Made by a program: the position numbers and the translations under genes. Source: Nocardia jinanensis (lineage in GTDB: Bacteria > Actinomycetota > Actinomycetes > Mycobacteriales > Mycobacteriaceae). Taken from it: 46,785 nt of DNA. The notes below the pieces were generated by a model, which saw only the letters and a list, made by a program, of their open reading frames with translations, had not been told where the DNA came from and made no database searches. The stretch spans positions 1-46,785 of the forward strand of contig NZ_BMMH01000011.1 in assembly GCF_014645735.1 (NCBI RefSeq), written 5' to 3'. Shown here one piece after another: positions 8,524 through 16,694 of the stretch (position 1 is its first letter; every line of letters starts with the position of its first letter).

Positions 8524-8557
8524 ATCGTAACCGCCAGTAAGTTACCCACCAGTAACT
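8524..8557 (-). promoter_or_regulatory. Candidate operator and -10 element of the etfD-like gene
   Basis: AGTTAC (8540-8545) and GTAACT (8552-8557) form a perfect palindrome with a 6-base spacer. On the minus strand a TACGAT hexamer (8529-8524) follows, a plausible -10, so the palindrome would cover the -35 region. The half-site TTACTGG occurs twice on the minus strand in this stretch. The size is that of a TetR-family site; the regulator is not identifiable. Confidence 0.45.
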
Positions 8558-8713
8558 AATGGTGTCCACTGTACGACCTGCGGCAGCCCGCAGCGTGTCT
8601 GCCTGGGCTTATCCGTACGGATCGCGGCGTGATCAATATCACTTTGTTCAGTTGGCTGTGTATAACCGATAACGGCTGATTAACACCGTAAAGGGCCCCT
8701 CATCGCGGGTGGT

Positions 8714-8731
8714 GGTAAGGCCAGGCTTACC
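8714..8731. promoter_or_regulatory. Palindromic candidate operator
   Basis: GGTAAG (8714-8719) and CTTACC (8726-8731) form a perfect palindrome with a 6-base spacer, the same architecture as the site at 8540-8557. It lies between the etfD-like gene and the divergent secreted-protein gene. The arms resemble half of an IdeR iron box, but the spacer is too long for that site. Confidence 0.35.
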
Positions 8732-8907
8732 CGGGTCGATTCTTACGCTTGGGAAACGAATCTCGCCTTTTGACAGTGCATTCGACTACGCTCAGCCCGA
8801 TCTATCAGAAAGCGTGACATCTCCCAACGCTCGGGGAGGAATCAGGGTTCGATCACATCGGCCCCCTCGCGTCGAGATGTAACGCCGGAAACCCCGATTG
8901 GAAATGG

Positions 8908-9699
8908 ATGACACTCCCGAGATCTGCGGTGGTCGCAACACTCATCACCGGTTCGCTCGCTATGGGATTCGGCACAGCTCACGCTGATCCGGCAGCCGAA
9001 GCTCCGAAGACCGTCAACTACGCGGTGCAGTTGAAGGACAAGACTGTCGTCGCAACCATCAACGGTGGGTCCTTCTCGATCGTCGAGAAGGACGCTTCCC
9101 CGGAAGAGACGAGCTCAACCGCGCAGGAGCCCGGTACACCGGCGGGGGAGCCGATTGCGGAAGGCGCCGAGAAGGCCAAGGTCGTCGAAATCAAGGACGG
9201 TGAAGGCAAGCTGGTCGCCTCGCTGCCGCTCGAATTCACTGCCGCCGGAGCCGAGATCCCGGTGGTCTCCGAGGTCAAGCAGGACGGCGCCGTACTGGAG
9301 ATCACGCCCGAGAAACCGGCCGGCGCCGAAGCCGGTCAGCCGAAAGAGGTTCTGCATCCCGTCGCGAAACCCATCGCCTCGCCTGCCGAGAACCAGATGG
9401 CGGTCAGTGAGTTCTCCAGCAACTTCGGCCTCGCCACTGCCATCGGTGGCTTCATCGGCACCGCCGTGGGCTTCGTCGTGGGCTGCGTCGTGATTCCAGC
9501 GATCGGATGCCTCCCGGGCGCCGGTCTCGGTGGCATCATCGGCACCATCGCGGTGGGCGGCCCGACACTGGTCGCGGCAGGTGTCGAGCTGATCAACACC
9601 ATGCAGGCCCCCGCCGGCACCAGCAAGTGGGCCAACGGTGGAGAGGGCCCGGCTCCGGCTCCGGCCTCGGCCGAAGCTCCGGTCGAAGCGCCGAAGTAA
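8908..9699 (+). CDS. Secreted hypothetical protein with a glycine-rich hydrophobic C-terminal segment
   Basis: This 263-residue protein has a signal peptide (MTLPRSAVVATLITGSLAMG, cleavage expected after GTAHA near residue 26). A polar domain follows (about 30-160) with a beta-rich look (VNYAVQLKDKTVVATING, KLVASLPLEFTAAGAEIPVV). Residues 170-235 form a long Gly/Ala/Val-rich segment with two Cys, FIGTAVGFVVGCVVIPAIGC, typical of a glycine-zipper membrane-inserting region. The end is Pro/Ala/Glu-rich. No enzyme motif was recognised. Proteins of this layout occur in Nocardia, to my knowledge without assigned function. A strong terminator directly follows, so it is monocistronic. Confidence 0.8.
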   Translation: MTLPRSAVVATLITGSLAMGFGTAHADPAAEAPKTVNYAVQLKDKTVVATINGGSFSIVEKDASPEETSSTAQEPGTPAGEPIAEGAEKAKVVEIKDGEGKLVASLPLEFTAAGAEIPVVSEVKQDGAVLEITPEKPAGAEAGQPKEVLHPVAKPIASPAENQMAVSEFSSNFGLATAIGGFIGTAVGFVVGCVVIPAIGCLPGAGLGGIIGTIAVGGPTLVAAGVELINTMQAPAGTSKWANGGEGPAPAPASAEAPVEAPK

Positions 9700-9722
9700 G
9701 CTCCCAGCGGCTCTCGCACAGC

Positions 9723-9772
9723 AACAGCAAAGCCCCGCCCTTCTTCTCACACAAGGGCGGGGCTTTGCTGTT
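9723..9772 (+). terminator. Strong terminator after the secreted protein gene
   Basis: A perfect 20-bp inverted repeat (9723-9742 with 9753-9772) with a 10-base loop lies 24 bases after the stop at 9699. The arm contains CAAAGCCCCGCCC. Confidence 0.9.
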
Positions 9773-9955
9773 ACGGAACAGGGGTGGCTGCTTCCGCCAC
9801 AGGGCAGCACATCGGGGCGCGGCGTCCTCGTTGATGCACGGATATCTGGATGTGGTGCCGGCACAGACAGGGTGGACTCGTCCGTAGCGGCGATACCGGT
9901 GCGTATGTGCCGGCGGTTCGTGTCAGCGGCGCGGCAGAGGAGAGTTCGGAGCAGG

Positions 9956-9993
9956 CGAAAGGGCCGGCAGCGTAATGGCTGCCGGCCCTTTCG
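9956..9993 (-). terminator. Terminator of the protease genes
   Basis: A perfect 15-bp inverted repeat (9956-9970 with 9979-9993) with an 8-base loop lies about 95 bases after the stop of the minus-strand protease gene. The stretch 9773-9955 between the two hairpins shows no gene. Confidence 0.8.
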
Positions 9994-10088
9994 TTGCTCG
10001 ATGCTCGGTGCGGATCGCACCCCCCGGGTGCGGCGCCGATATCCCGATTCTCCGCGCCCGGTCGGAGCGCGGAGAGCAGGACGAACCG

Positions 10089-11402
10089 CTAGCTCGTGCG
10101 GATACGCAGACCCGGGTTGTCCGAGAGCACCACGCTCACCGGCTGCGCGAACAGCTGCGGCGCGTTACCCGTGAGCAGGCCCAGAATGTTCGGGATCTCG
10201 CAGATCGGGTAGTCGGCGACCGAGGAGGCGCTGGAGATACCCAGGGCCTGACGTCCGGTCACGATCGGGCCGCCACTGTCGCCGGGGAGGGCGCAGATAT
10301 TGGCGGAGAAGCTCTGGGTGAGCTGCCGGTCACCGACCTGGACGGTCTGGTCCACGGCGTTCACCACACCGCAGCTGAAGCCTGTCCGGGAACCCGATTT
10401 GCAGACCGGGGCACCGACGACCGGGGTGGCCACACCGTCGACCGCGATCGGCGCGGCTCCGGGCACCTTGACCTGGTTGTTCTGGAAGCGGCCCGCGGCG
10501 CCGTCCGCGATGCTCATGATCGAGTAGTCCTGGGCGCCGAGCACCGACTTCTGGTAGGCGGCGATCTGCGGGCCCACCTTGTTACCGCCGAGGGATTCGT
10601 GCACGGTGGCGGCACCGGTGTCGTCCAGGTTCGGGTTGCAGTGTCCGGCGGTGATGTTGACCGTGTTACCCGCCGGGCCGATCCCGTTGAAGCCGAAGGA
10701 GCAGCGCAGGGAGCTGTCACCGGCGATAGCGGCGAAACCGTCGCCGCCACCGACCGGAGTGGCACCGCCCTCGGCGACCGCGGTCGCCTGGGGCAGCGTC
10801 TCCGCCGCAACCGGCGGGGCCATGACGATGACGCGGGCCGGATCGATGAAGTTCGGCATCGGCAGACCGACCTTGTCGACCCGCACCGCGATGCTGTTGT
10901 TCACGGTGTCGATGACGACACCGCGTACGAGCGCGGACACCGCTTCGGGCTGACCGTCGAGCCAGCGTTCGAAGGCGCTCTTCTCGCCGCGCAGCGTCGA
11001 TTCGCTCTTGGCGACGTTGCGGACCACGAAACCTGTCGATTCGGCCGCGCCGCGGGCTTCGTCCGCGCCGGGGCCGTTGGACAGCGCGACCACGCCGCGG
11101 CCCTGCTCGTCGAGCCAGGCTCCGCCGAACACCTGCGGGAACTGGCGCTGTGCGGTGGTGGCGAACGCGGCCACCTGCTGAGCGGTATCGGCGCGCTGCA
11201 AATACTCCTCGGGGGAGATGTGCAGATCCCGGTTCAGTGCGGCCACCAGGTCGGCGGGCAGGCCGATACCCGGATCGGGGGCGGCCGAGGAGATCGCGGT
11301 CGGGCCGAACAGCAGCACGGCCGCCGAGGCGGCGACCGCGGCGCGTTGTATCCGTTTTCTGGCCGGCGCCGACCTTCGTTTACCTATGCGTGGCATGAGC
11401 AT
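10089..11402 (-). CDS. Secreted S1-family serine protease with pro-region (paralogue A)
   Basis: The precursor has 437 residues: a basic N-terminus and signal peptide to about residue 41 (cleavage near ISSAAPDP), a pro-region of about 180 residues of the alpha-lytic protease type (LPADLVAALNRDLHISPEEYL onward), then a chymotrypsin-fold domain with the complete triad His254 (NITAGHC), Asp292 (QDYSIM) and Ser376 (GDSGGP). Cys pairs flank the histidine (Cys234/Cys255), and further Cys are at 334, 344 and 370. Such proteases are exported as zymogens and act outside the cell. The start may be ATG 11402 or ATG 11396; no clear Shine-Dalgarno site decides. It lies 18 bases after the end of paralogue B in the same direction, so both are probably co-transcribed. 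Confidence 0.88.
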   Translation of the reverse strand: MLMPRIGKRRSAPARKRIQRAAVAASAAVLLFGPTAISSAAPDPGIGLPADLVAALNRDLHISPEEYLQRADTAQQVAAFATTAQRQFPQVFGGAWLDEQGRGVVALSNGPGADEARGAAESTGFVVRNVAKSESTLRGEKSAFERWLDGQPEAVSALVRGVVIDTVNNSIAVRVDKVGLPMPNFIDPARVIVMAPPVAAETLPQATAVAEGGATPVGGGDGFAAIAGDSSLRCSFGFNGIGPAGNTVNITAGHCNPNLDDTGAATVHESLGGNKVGPQIAAYQKSVLGAQDYSIMSIADGAAGRFQNNQVKVPGAAPIAVDGVATPVVGAPVCKSGSRTGFSCGVVNAVDQTVQVGDRQLTQSFSANICALPGDSGGPIVTGRQALGISSASSVADYPICEIPNILGLLTGNAPQLFAQPVSVVLSDNPGLRIRTS

Positions 11403-11420
11403 GCGAAGACTATATCGGGC

Positions 11421-12776
11421 TCAGCCGGCATTCGGCCTGGTTCGTACGCTGATGCCGCTTCCGATGCCCCCACCGGAGGACGAATCGGCGTGCGCCAGGA
11501 TTCCGCGAATGGGAATTCCCAGGGTGGCGGTGCCCCCGTACTGGGCGAGGGCGATATTGGCCTTTTCGCAATCGGGCGCGTCCGCCGCATTGGAACCGCT
11601 GGTGATACCCAGTGCCAGGGTGCCGCTGACGATAGCGCCGCCGCTGTCACCGCCCAGCGTGCAGGCCGAGCTGGCGAAACCACGCACGACCTTCGCGTCG
11701 CCCTCGGTGGTGAACAGCTGGGTCTCGACCCGGTCTGCGACTACGAACCCGCAGGTGAAGGTGGAGGACTGGCCGGATTTGCACACCGGGGCGCCGACGA
11801 CCGGGTCGGCCGTGCCGGTGATGGTCAGGGTGGTGCCGTTGGCGCCGCGCACCGAAGGCTGATCCATTCCCGCGCCCACCGCGCGCTCGTTCAACTGGAT
11901 CACCGAATAGTCCAGGGTGCTGGGTCCGCCCAGTTCCGACTGCACGAACGTGCCGAGCTGCGGGCTCGCCGGGATATTGCGGATATTCGGACCGTAAACG
12001 CTGGCCTTTTCATCACCTTTGTCGATATTGGGGTTGCAGTGCCCGGCACTGATATTCAGCGCGTTACCCGCGGAATCGACGCTGTTGAAGCCGAACGAGC
12101 AGACATCCACGGCCTTCAGTTCCGCGTCGTCGAGCGAACCTGGGGCACTGATATAGGTATCGCCGCCCATCGGCCGGTGCTCGACCGGGCCGCCGCCTTC
12201 CGGGGAAAGAACCACCTTGATATTGGCGATGAGGGTCGGCAGGTTGAGCACATGCGCCAGTGGCGTATTCGCGACGTTGACGATCAGTTGACTGTTGAGG
12301 AAGTCGATGGCGATCGAATTGATCAGCTGCGAGATATCCCGGGGCTGCGCGGCGACCCATTGATTCATCTGCGTCAGCGAGGTTTCCAGCGCGGCCGCCG
12401 AAACCGGGGCCAGGCGGGTCGTGTACCCGTCGTCGCTGGCCACTCGGGCCGCGTCCGGCGAGGTCACGGCGACGGTGGGTTTACCTTCCGGGGTCATCCA
12501 GGCGCCGGCGAAGACATCGGGCCGTTCGGCCCGGAATTCGGCCGCGTAGGTCTGCAACTGCTGGGCCCGCGCGGCGCGGTCCAGATATTCGGTCGGGGTC
12601 ATATTCAGATCGCGGGACAGCGCTTGGACCAGTTCGGCCGGAAGGTCCTCGGCTCTGAGTTGTTCCGGGGCGGGTGCGGCGGTCGCCGCGGTCGCGCCGA
12701 ACAGGGGAGTCAGGAGAACGGTCGAGCCGATAACGGCAGCTTTGACCGCGGCGCGACGCGCCACCGACTTGCGCAT
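11421..12776 (-). CDS. Secreted S1-family serine protease with pro-region (paralogue B)
   Basis: The precursor has 451 residues with a signal peptide (residues 1-34, ATAATAAPAP), a pro-region beginning LPAELVQALSRDLNMTPTEYL that aligns with that of paralogue A, and a protease domain with His246 (NISAGHC), Asp289 (LDYSVIQL) and Ser378 (GGDSGG). The oxyanion-site Pro of GDSGGP is Ala here (GGDSGGA). Cys226/Cys247, Cys332/Cys342 and Cys372 match the paralogue. GAAGGGA precedes the ATG at 12776. The tandem pair most likely arose by duplication and then diverged, mostly in the pro-region. The natural substrate is unknown. Confidence 0.88.
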   Translation of the reverse strand: MRKSVARRAAVKAAVIGSTVLLTPLFGATAATAAPAPEQLRAEDLPAELVQALSRDLNMTPTEYLDRAARAQQLQTYAAEFRAERPDVFAGAWMTPEGKPTVAVTSPDAARVASDDGYTTRLAPVSAAALETSLTQMNQWVAAQPRDISQLINSIAIDFLNSQLIVNVANTPLAHVLNLPTLIANIKVVLSPEGGGPVEHRPMGGDTYISAPGSLDDAELKAVDVCSFGFNSVDSAGNALNISAGHCNPNIDKGDEKASVYGPNIRNIPASPQLGTFVQSELGGPSTLDYSVIQLNERAVGAGMDQPSVRGANGTTLTITGTADPVVGAPVCKSGQSSTFTCGFVVADRVETQLFTTEGDAKVVRGFASSACTLGGDSGGAIVSGTLALGITSGSNAADAPDCEKANIALAQYGGTATLGIPIRGILAHADSSSGGGIGSGISVRTRPNAG

Positions 12777-12937
12777 GAAGTCCCTTCGTCGGCACTGTGT
12801 GCCAGATAATCCGTGGCCGTGAGTCTCGAATCCTCCAGAATCGAATCCGTTGGCGCACAGGTTTGCTCGAGCTTCGACCGGGTTGCCGGGGTGGCCGGGA
12901 TAACACCGGTCAGCGGATCACTCTAGGGCACGAATCG

Positions 12938-14269
12938 CTATCTGGCTTCTTCTTGCCCGCCTTCTTGGGATCCAGTGTCGGGAAGGTCCACATCGGGGTC
13001 TTCGGTGCGGAACGGAACCGGGAAAGGAAAGAACCGGGGACGGGTCCGGGTGGTCGTCGTTTCGCTTTCCGTGGTGGGCTCGGTGAGAGTCGGTCCGGTG
13101 GGTTCGCCGGTGCCCGTCGGGGGGACCGTGGTGGGTTCCGGAATCGTCTCGGTAGCGGTGACCGGCGGCGGTGGCGCGACCGTCGATTCCTCGGTGTAGG
13201 TCGGTTCCGGATCGTAGGTCGGCTCGGGGGTGTAGGCCGGGGTCTCGGGTAGCGGGGCGACCGGTTGTGGCTGGACCGGTGGTGGAGCCTGTGGCGTTTC
13301 GGTCACCGAGGTGGCGGCCGGTTCGCCCGGTTCGGCGGCGCCGGGCCGCAGGACCGCGGTGACGCCGAGGGCGCCGATCAGCAGGCCGCCGACCGCGGCG
13401 GCCGCCACCAGCGCGGCGGTGCGCCGCGCGCCACCGCTACTGCGATCCCGGCGAGGTGGGCCTGCGGCGGCCGGGATCGCTGTGGGTTTCGCCGCGGCGG
13501 AGGCGGAAAGCGCCGCCGCCGTACCGGTCGCGGGTCGTGCGCCGGTCGCCGGGGCGGGCTCGGCCGCTGGTCCCAGCCCGGCGGCGATGGCTCCGAGGCT
13601 GGGACCGCCATAGGTGGCCTCGGGATCCATGGCGGGGACCATCGCGGAGTACGCCTTGTTGGCCGACGTATCGCGGAGTTTGGGCATGACGACCGTGTCG
13701 AGCGCGGAGTTCTGGGCGGTGGTGGGGTCCGGTGGGGTCGCCCCGGCCGGGGTCTGCAGGACGACCGCCAGCGCGGCCCGGCCGGCGATCTCGGCGAAGT
13801 ATCGCGCGGTTTCGGCCGGGGTGAGACCGCCGGGCTGCGCCGGGAGTTCGTCCTCGCCGATCAGGGTCACCGATTTCAGGCCCAGATAGTCGAGTGCCCC
13901 GCGCAGGGCGAGTACCTGCGCGGCGGGCCATCCGGCGGGATGGGTGGCATAGAACTCGGCCGGACCGTTGAGATGGTCGGCGGTGAGGTTGATCAGGCAG
14001 AAAAGGGCGGTGGCGAGCAGGTCTTCCCCCCGGTAGGCCTCTCCGTCGTCCACGACGACGCCCGCCGGATCGCCTACGGCGGCGACGAAACCGGTGATCG
14101 TATGGGTGTGCCCGGGCGGCGCGACGGCCCCGCCGAGTACCGCGTCGCCTTCCTCTGACATGTGCAGTACCGGCTCACGGAGGATGAAGTGCGGTTCCCC
14201 GTCGTCGTCGTCGACGACCGCCGCGGTGCACGCGTACTCGGCGATGTGCAGGCCCACCCCAGTGGCCAT
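12938..14269 (-). CDS. Membrane protein with a degenerate actin/Hsp70-like N-terminal domain and a Pro/Thr-rich tail
   Basis: The 443-residue protein opens GVGLHIAEYACTAAVV, which resembles the phosphate-1 strand of Hsp70 (GIDLGTTNSVVAVL) without its Thr and Asn residues. Residues 108-140 (ATHPAGWPAAQVLALRGALD, then GLKSVTLIGE) resemble the Hsp70 stretch VPAYFxxxQRxATxxAxxxAGL followed by VLRIVNEP. After a Pro/Ala-rich linker a membrane helix spans about 283-307, and the remaining ~135 residues are Pro/Thr/Glu-rich and would lie outside the cell. Mycobacterial proteins of similar layout (Rv0312-like, Pro/Thr-rich) are known without a firm function. It is transcribed away from dnaK, about 570 bases apart. 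ATP binding is doubtful, as the nucleotide-contacting residues look lost. Confidence 0.75.
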   Translation of the reverse strand: MATGVGLHIAEYACTAAVVDDDDGEPHFILREPVLHMSEEGDAVLGGAVAPPGHTHTITGFVAAVGDPAGVVVDDGEAYRGEDLLATALFCLINLTADHLNGPAEFYATHPAGWPAAQVLALRGALDYLGLKSVTLIGEDELPAQPGGLTPAETARYFAEIAGRAALAVVLQTPAGATPPDPTTAQNSALDTVVMPKLRDTSANKAYSAMVPAMDPEATYGGPSLGAIAAGLGPAAEPAPATGARPATGTAAALSASAAAKPTAIPAAAGPPRRDRSSGGARRTAALVAAAAVGGLLIGALGVTAVLRPGAAEPGEPAATSVTETPQAPPPVQPQPVAPLPETPAYTPEPTYDPEPTYTEESTVAPPPPVTATETIPEPTTVPPTGTGEPTGPTLTEPTTESETTTTRTRPRFFPFPVPFRTEDPDVDLPDTGSQEGGQEEAR

Positions 14270-14647
14270 TCTCGGATCCTCGCTTCGACTTCCTCATCCA
14301 AAAACCACGGTACGGGTCCGCCCGCGCGTCACCGGCCCGCGACGCGGGGTGCCGGGTCATCATGGGCGGAGCATTGACAATAGCGCCGATGAGCGGCGTG
14401 TGGGGATCGGGGCGTACCTCCGCCTTCGGCTGCGGCCGTGCGCGTTCGCATGTCGACTTCCGGGGCAGGTAGCTGTCCGTGATGGACCTCGCCGTGGTCG
14501 TGTGCGGGTGCCGGGCGCGGCACGACCGGGTCACGATGTCGCACCGGCCGGGTTCGCTGTGGTGGATGCGGGGCAGGACGATGCGGGTGCCCGGCGTGCG
14601 GGGGCGGGAATACATCGCCGGAGCCCGAGGTTGGGCTGTTCGACAAT
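14270..14647. other. Divergent intergenic region without a gene
   Basis: No open frame here resembles a protein or carries a ribosome-binding site. It must hold the promoter of the leftward membrane-protein gene and ends at the HAIR box of the dnaK promoter. Confidence 0.5.
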
Positions 14648-14668
14648 GTTGAGTGACATCGGCTCAAG
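14648..14668 (+). promoter_or_regulatory. HAIR box 1 (HspR operator) of the dnaK operon
   Basis: GTTGAGT-N7-GCTCAAG matches the HspR-associated inverted repeat CTTGAGT-N7-ACTCAAG at 12 of 14 positions with the exact spacer. It lies immediately upstream of the -35 element, so bound HspR would block RNA polymerase. Confidence 0.9.
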
Positions 14669-14674
14669 TTTGAC

Positions 14675-14703
14675 TTGACGGCTCCTCCGGAGGCGGGCAG
14701 GAT
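14675..14703 (+). promoter_or_regulatory. dnaK promoter
   Basis: TTGACG (14675-14680) and CAGGAT (14698-14703) are 17 bases apart; transcription would start near 14710. A second overlapping -35 candidate, TTGACT, is at 14670-14675. The promoter is bracketed by two HAIR-like boxes. Confidence 0.6.
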
Positions 14704-14722
14704 TGAGCCGACCACGCTCAGT
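14702..14722 (+). promoter_or_regulatory. HAIR-like box 2 at the dnaK transcription start
   Basis: ATTGAGC-N7-GCTCAGT keeps the TTGAG and CTCA cores and the 7-base spacer of the HAIR consensus but is weaker than box 1. It overlaps the -10 end and the likely transcription start. Confidence 0.6.
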
Positions 14723-14843
14723 ATTGCTGGGACCGTGCTCTATGTTCTGCCTGGGGCTGGTCCACGCGGTGGGTCCACGGACCCGCGGCGCCATGGGCAC
14801 AAGCCCGGACAGACACAAGCAGTCGAAAATGAGGAGGAAACAA

Positions 14844-16694
14844 ATGGCTCGTGCGGTCGGAATCGACCTCGGGACCACGAACTCGGTCGTCGCCGTTCTC
14901 GAAGGTGGTGAGCCGGTCGTCGTCGCCAACTCCGAGGGCTCGCGCACTACACCCTCGGTCGTCGCGTTCGCGAAGAACGGAGAGGTACTGGTCGGCCAGC
15001 CGGCCAAGAACCAGGCCGTGACCAACGTCGACCGCACGATCCGCTCGGTGAAGCGTCATATCGGCACCGACTGGACCGTGGAGATCGACGACAAGAAGTA
15101 CACCTCGCAGGAGATCAGCGCGCGCACGCTGATGAAGCTGAAGCGCGATGCCGAGTCCTACCTGGGCGAGGAGATCACCGACGCGGTGATCACCGTCCCC
15201 GCCTACTTCGAGGACGCCCAGCGACAGGCCACCAAGGAAGCCGGCCAGATCGCCGGCCTCAATGTGCTGCGCATCGTCAACGAACCCACCGCGGCCGCCC
15301 TGGCCTACGGCCTGGACAAGGGCGACAAGGAACAGACCATCCTGGTCTTCGACCTCGGTGGCGGTACCTTCGACGTCTCGCTGCTGGAAATCGGCGAGGG
15401 TGTCGTCGAGGTCCGCGCGACCTCCGGTGACAACCACCTCGGTGGTGACGACTGGGACGAGCGGGTCGTGAAATGGCTGGTCGACAAGTTCAAGTCCAGC
15501 TCGGGCATCGACCTGACCAAGGACAAGATGGCCATGCAGCGGCTGCGTGAGGCCGCCGAGAAGGCCAAGATCGAGCTCAGCTCCTCGCAGAGCACCTCGA
15601 TCAACCTGCCCTACATCACCGTCGACGCGGACAAGAACCCGCTGTTCCTCGACGAGCAGCTGACCCGCGCCGAGTTCCAGAAGATCACCTCGGACCTGCT
15701 CGACCGCACCCGCGCGCCGTTCCAGTCCGTGGTCAAGGACGCCGGGATCAAGGTCGCCGATATCGACCATGTCGTACTCGTCGGTGGCTCCACCCGGATG
15801 CCCGCGGTCTCCGAACTGGTCAAGGAACTGACCGGTGGCAAGGAGCCCAACAAGGGCGTGAACCCGGACGAGGTCGTCGCCGTCGGTGCCGCCCTGCAGG
15901 CGGGCGTGCTCAAGGGCGAGGTCAAGGATGTCCTGCTGCTCGATGTGACCCCGCTGTCGCTGGGTATCGAGACCAAGGGTGGCGTGATGACCAACCTCAT
16001 CGAGCGCAACACCACCATCCCGACCAAGCGCTCGGAAACCTTCACCACGGCCAACGACAACCAGCCGTCGGTGCAGATCCAGGTCTTCCAGGGTGAGCGT
16101 GAGATCGCGGCGCACAACAAACTGCTCGGCTCCTTCGAGCTGACCGGTATCCCGCCGGCGCCGCGTGGTGTACCGCAGATCGAGGTCACCTTCGATATCG
16201 ACGCCAACGGCATCGTGCACGTGACGGCGAAGGACAAGGGCACCGGCAAAGAGAACACGATCAAGATCCAGGACGGCTCCGGTCTGTCCAAGGAAGAGAT
16301 CGACCGGATGGTCAAGGACGCCGAAGCCCACGCCGCCGAGGACAAGGCGCGCCGGGAGGAAGCGGAGACCCGCAACCAGGCCGAATCGCTGGTACACCAG
16401 ACCGAGAAGTTCATCGCCGACAACGAGGACAAGGTTCCGGCGGATGTGAAGTCCAAGGTCGAGGCCTCGATCGCCGAGGCGAAGACCGCGCTCGAGGGCA
16501 CCGATACCGCCGCGGTGAAGGCCGCGGTGGAGAAGCTCGCCACCGATTCGCAGGCACTGGGTCAGGCGATCTACGAAGCCCAGGCCTCCGAAGGCGCGGG
16601 CTCCGGTAACGGTGCCGCGGGCGCGGACGCCGGTGACGACCAAGTCGTCGATGCCGAGGTCGTGGACGAGCCGGTCGACACGGAGAAGAAGTGA
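14844..16694 (+). CDS. dnaK: Chaperone protein DnaK (Hsp70)
   Basis: The 616-residue protein is a complete Hsp70. The ATPase domain (1-~360) has the phosphate-1 motif GIDLGTTNS (6-14), TVPAYFEDAQRQAT and VFDLGGGTFDVS; the conserved linker DVLLLDVTPLSLGIET leads to the substrate-binding domain and helical lid, ending in an acidic tail (DDQVVDAEVVDEPVDTEKK). It folds nascent and stress-damaged proteins using ATP, assisted by DnaJ and GrpE. A strong ribosome-binding site (GAGGAGG at 14831-14837) fixes the ATG at 14844. It is first in the dnaK-grpE-dnaJ-hspR operon, and the HAIR boxes upstream show repression by HspR, which in related bacteria uses DnaK as co-repressor. Confidence 0.98.
   Translation: MARAVGIDLGTTNSVVAVLEGGEPVVVANSEGSRTTPSVVAFAKNGEVLVGQPAKNQAVTNVDRTIRSVKRHIGTDWTVEIDDKKYTSQEISARTLMKLKRDAESYLGEEITDAVITVPAYFEDAQRQATKEAGQIAGLNVLRIVNEPTAAALAYGLDKGDKEQTILVFDLGGGTFDVSLLEIGEGVVEVRATSGDNHLGGDDWDERVVKWLVDKFKSSSGIDLTKDKMAMQRLREAAEKAKIELSSSQSTSINLPYITVDADKNPLFLDEQLTRAEFQKITSDLLDRTRAPFQSVVKDAGIKVADIDHVVLVGGSTRMPAVSELVKELTGGKEPNKGVNPDEVVAVGAALQAGVLKGEVKDVLLLDVTPLSLGIETKGGVMTNLIERNTTIPTKRSETFTTANDNQPSVQIQVFQGEREIAAHNKLLGSFELTGIPPAPRGVPQIEVTFDIDANGIVHVTAKDKGTGKENTIKIQDGSGLSKEEIDRMVKDAEAHAAEDKARREEAETRNQAESLVHQTEKFIADNEDKVPADVKSKVEASIAEAKTALEGTDTAAVKAAVEKLATDSQALGQAIYEAQASEGAGSGNGAAGADAGDDQVVDAEVVDEPVDTEKK

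Noticed and set aside
6518..8530. Plus-strand open frame of 670 codons opposite the reductase
   Set aside because: High-GC shadow of the etfD-like gene; no recognisable protein features and no start signal.
8714..8731. IdeR/DtxR iron box
   Set aside because: The arms GGTAAG and CTTACC fit, but the 6-base spacer is too long for the 19-bp IdeR consensus.
14718..16643. Long minus-strand frame opposite dnaK
   Set aside because: Shadow frame; dnaK on the plus strand is unmistakable.
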